DNA from: Streptomyces reniochalinae
GTDB taxonomy: Bacteria; Actinomycetota; Actinomycetes; Streptomycetales; Streptomycetaceae
DNA length: 64,000 bases
Direction of reading: 5' to 3'
NCBI RefSeq assembly: GCF_003323735.1
Contig: NZ_QOIM01000030.1
Location: forward strand, 245,851-309,850
The translations under genes were made by a program, and so were the position numbers. Under the pieces are notes generated by a model that was not told where the DNA came from, ran no database searches, and saw only the letters and a list, made by a program, of their open reading frames with translations. Below are positions 61,924 through 64,000 of the stretch, piece by piece. Each line of letters starts with the position of its first letter. The first letter of the stretch is position 1.

Positions 61924-62352
61924 ATGAGACGGCGCGAGCGGCACCGCGAGGGCGGGGCCTTCGCCGCACCGAGGCGCCGGGGCCCCCGCGGCGTGCGGTC
62001 CGACCGGGGGTCCAGCGCACTGGAGTTCGCCGGGATGCTGCCGCTGCTGCTGTTCGTGGCGATGGCCGTCATCCAGTTGGGCATCGTCGGCTACGCCGTG
62101 CAGCAGGCGGGTACGGGGGCGCGGGCGGCGGCCAGGGTGGCCGCGCAGGCGGAGATCGCCGACCGGTACCGGGCGAGCGGCCGGGCGGCCATGTCCGACT
62201 GGACGGCACGCCGCAGCAGCTTCGCCCTGTCGGACGGGGGCGACGAGGTCGAGGTCACCGTCACGGTGTCCATCCCCTCGCTGATCCCCGGTGTCGACAG
62301 CCTGGGAGAGGCGTCGAGGTCCGCGACGATGCCGAACGAGAGCGACGCGTGA
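61924..62352 (+). CDS. TadE/TadG-type minor pilin
   Basis: This 142-residue protein has a basic leader, then RGSSALEFAGMLPLLLFVAM with the conserved Glu and a single helix. It continues VIQLGIVGYAVQQAGTGARA. A C-terminal beta region ends EVTVTVSIPSLIPGVDSL. It is the second TadE domain in the operon after the one fused to CpaE, six bases downstream of it. It would be exported and inserted in the membrane as a pseudopilin. Confidence 0.88.
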   Translation: MRRRERHREGGAFAAPRRRGPRGVRSDRGSSALEFAGMLPLLLFVAMAVIQLGIVGYAVQQAGTGARAAARVAAQAEIADRYRASGRAAMSDWTARRSSFALSDGGDEVEVTVTVSIPSLIPGVDSLGEASRSATMPNESDA

Positions 62353-62428
62353 GCGCGTGCGAGCGAGCCGGCACGAGGACGGCCGGGGCCGCCGTGACAA
62401 GGGTCGGGCACATGAGCGAGGGGGGACG

Positions 62429-63796
62429 ATGAGTCTGCGCTCCCGGATCACCGCGGTCACCGCGCACCAGGGGCCCGAGGCCGCCGCGGGGGGCGGGGCA
62501 CCCGCCGACCCCACCGGCCACCTGGTGGCGACCTACCGCACCAAGCTGCTGGAGGAGATCGACCTCGCCGAGATGTCGGCGCTGACCCCGGCCGAACGCC
62601 GGGCCCGCCTGGAGAGGGTGCTCGGCCATCTCATCAGCCGGGAGGGTCCCGTCCTGGCGACCGGCGACCGCACGCTGCTCATCCGCCGCGTGGTCGACGA
62701 GGCGCTCGGACTGGGGGTCCTGGAGCCGCTGCTGGAGGACGGCTCGATCACCGAGATCATGGTCAACGGGCCCGACCAGATCTTCGTCGAGCGCGGCGGC
62801 CGGGTCGAGCAGGTACCCGTCCGCTTCGCCTCCGACGAGCAGCTGATGCAGACCATCGAACGCATCGTCTCCACCGTCAACCGGCGCGTGGACGAGTCGA
62901 ACCCCATGGTGGACGCCCGGCTGCCCTCCGGGGAACGGGTCAACGTGATCATCCCGCCCCTGTCGCTGACGGGCGCCACCCTCACCATCCGCAGGTTCCC
63001 CCGCGCCTACACGCTCGGCGAACTCATCGATCTGGGCACCCTGGACGAACACATGCTGGCGCTGCTGTCCGGCTTCATCCGGGCCCGCCTCAACGTCATC
63101 GTCTCCGGCGGCACGGGCAGCGGGAAGACGACACTCCTCAACGCCCTCTCGGCGCTCATCCCCGAGCGCGAGCGCATCATCACCGTCGAGGACGCCGCCG
63201 AACTCCAGCTCCAGCAGGGCCACGTCATCCGGCTGGAGACGCGGCCGCCCAACGTCGAGGGCAGAGGCCAGGTCACCGTCCGCGACCTGGTGCGCAACTC
63301 GCTGCGCATGCGCCCCGACCGCATCATCGTCGGCGAAGTGCGCGGCGGCGAGACGCTGGACATGCTCCAGGCCATGTCCACCGGGCACGACGGATCGCTG
63401 GCGACCGTGCACGCCAACAGCGCCGAAGACGCGCTGATGCGGCTACAGACCCTGGCCTCCATGTCCGAGGTCGAGGTGCCGTTCGCGGCGCTACAGGACC
63501 AGATCAACTCCGCCGTCGACGTCCTCATCCAGCTCGCCCGCCTCGCGGACGGCACCCGCAAGGTCGTCGAGATCGCCCTGCTGGCCTCCCACGGGCGCGA
63601 GACCTTCCAGCTCGCGACGGTCTCCCGGTTCGCCGCCCGGCCCATGGGCCCGGACGGCCGGGTGCACGGCGCCTTCGAGCACCTGCCGCTGCCGCGCCGC
63701 GTCGCCGAGCGGCTCCAGCTGGCGGGCGAGCCGGTGCCCGCGGCGTTCGGCGTCGCCCGCGGCGACGACCAGCTCGCCACCCGGGAGGCCGTGTGA
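62429..63796 (+). CDS. CpaF/TadA secretion ATPase
   Basis: This 455-residue type II/IV secretion ATPase has Walker A NVIVSGGTGSGKTTLLNALS, the Asp box RIITVEDAAELQLQQGHVIR, Walker B VRNSLRMRPDRIIVGEVRGG and the His box MSTGHDGSLATVHANSAEDA. The N-terminal domain is IREDALGLGVL-like (here VVDEALGLGVLEPLLEDGSI, EIMVNGPDQIFVERGG). It powers pilus extension. The ATG at 62429 follows GGGGGA, and its stop overlaps the next start (GTGA). Confidence 0.94.
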   Translation: MSLRSRITAVTAHQGPEAAAGGGAPADPTGHLVATYRTKLLEEIDLAEMSALTPAERRARLERVLGHLISREGPVLATGDRTLLIRRVVDEALGLGVLEPLLEDGSITEIMVNGPDQIFVERGGRVEQVPVRFASDEQLMQTIERIVSTVNRRVDESNPMVDARLPSGERVNVIIPPLSLTGATLTIRRFPRAYTLGELIDLGTLDEHMLALLSGFIRARLNVIVSGGTGSGKTTLLNALSALIPERERIITVEDAAELQLQQGHVIRLETRPPNVEGRGQVTVRDLVRNSLRMRPDRIIVGEVRGGETLDMLQAMSTGHDGSLATVHANSAEDALMRLQTLASMSEVEVPFAALQDQINSAVDVLIQLARLADGTRKVVEIALLASHGRETFQLATVSRFAARPMGPDGRVHGAFEHLPLPRRVAERLQLAGEPVPAAFGVARGDDQLATREAV

Positions 63797-64000
63797 TCCC
63801 TCCGTACGCGCACGCGGCACCGTCCGGGCTCCCGTCCCCCGCGCCGCCGGCCCCGTCCCCCGCGCCGTCACCTCAGGGCTCGGCGGCGGTCCTGGCGCTG
63901 GACGCCGCGGCGCAGTTCGCGCTCTCGGCCGCGCTGGTCGCCTGCGCGCTGGCCGTCGCGGGCGTGCTCACCTACCTCTCCGGACGGGCACGCAGGCGGG
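63793..64000 (+). CDS. TadB-like type II secretion F-family membrane protein (5' part)
   Basis: This frame opens at a GTG overlapping the cpaF stop. About 69 residues are seen: a Pro/Ala-rich start (VIPPYAHAAPSGLPSPAPPA) and a hydrophobic helix (ALSAALVACALAVAGVLTYL) followed by basic residues GRARRR. Position directly after cpaF, the helix and the coupling fit TadB. The gene continues past the window. Confidence 0.7.
   Translation, partial: MIPPYAHAAPSGLPSPAPPAPSPAPSPQGSAAVLALDAAAQFALSAALVACALAVAGVLTYLSGRARRR

Noticed and set aside
58962..62432. 1156-codon plus frame across the Tad genes
   Set aside because: Out-of-frame Arg/Pro/Gly-rich shadow; three recognised pilus genes occupy other frames.

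Overview
The window reads as chromosomal DNA of a Streptomyces (or close relative). It is very GC-rich with strong third-position GC bias, GTG starts are common, and it carries actinomycete signatures: mycothiol S-conjugate amidase, a GTP-type PEP carboxykinase, a biotinylated acyl-CoA carboxylase alpha chain with a small epsilon subunit, the tiny morphogenic membrane protein MmpB, and a DasR-type site before a chitinase. From memory, much of the gene order matches the S. coelicolor SCO49xx core region; this was not checked against a database. No rRNA, tRNA, CRISPR array, prophage or complete insertion sequence was seen.

Layout. 1-3.1 kb: a partial gamma-glutamylcyclotransferase-like gene, a Ser/Gly/Gln-rich hypothetical, a dense GC-rich intergenic repeat block and a flavoprotein quinone reductase. 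3.2-10.9 kb: DeoR regulator, then the acyl-CoA carboxylase neighbourhood (accA2, membrane protein, Maf, mmpB, pccE, pccB, birA). 11-15 kb: adenylate cyclase, enoyl-CoA hydratase and a GAF-GGDEF protein (cAMP and c-di-GMP signalling side by side), then a MITE-like element flanked by CTAG. 15-19.7 kb: alpha/beta hydrolase, hutH, a small exported protein and an L,D-transpeptidase lipoprotein. 19.8-24.2 kb: thioesterase, two fused gene remnants, a GT-C-like membrane protein and a Tat-exported amidohydrolase. 24.5-37.3 kb: msrA, mca, DUF4307, KDPG aldolase, greA, an ABC exporter, ilvA, MarR, a sigma-like/membrane protein pair, metB, a TPR-like protein and a frameshifted Uma2 nuclease. 37.5-45 kb: DUF255 thioredoxin-fold protein, TetR, aminotransferase, small conserved protein, pckG, hemolysin III.

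45-52.3 kb is a two-armed cluster built for D-amino acid or related catabolism. A D-aminoacylase and a D-serine-dehydratase-like PLP enzyme run one way. A PfkB kinase, an IclR regulator, RidA and a GntP permease run the other, translationally coupled. A 9+5+9 inverted repeat lies between the arms. 52.4-57.9 kb: two tandem secreted trypsin-like proteases, a GH18 chitinase with a dre-like site, an Nramp transporter and an Rpn/PD-(D/E)XK-like hypothetical. 58.1 kb to the end: the start of a Tad (tight adherence) pilus operon: zinc-ribbon protein, CpaB, a CpaE-TadE fusion, TadE, CpaF and the beginning of TadB.

Recurring features are starts placed 6-8 bases after a TAnnnT hexamer (probable leaderless transcripts), strong hairpins between convergent genes, and short in-frame tandem repeats in several proteins. 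The most unusual items are the CpaE-TadE fusion, the CTAG-flanked palindromic element at a stop codon, the D-amino acid cluster with an unexplained sugar-type kinase, and a set of unassigned palindromic operators.
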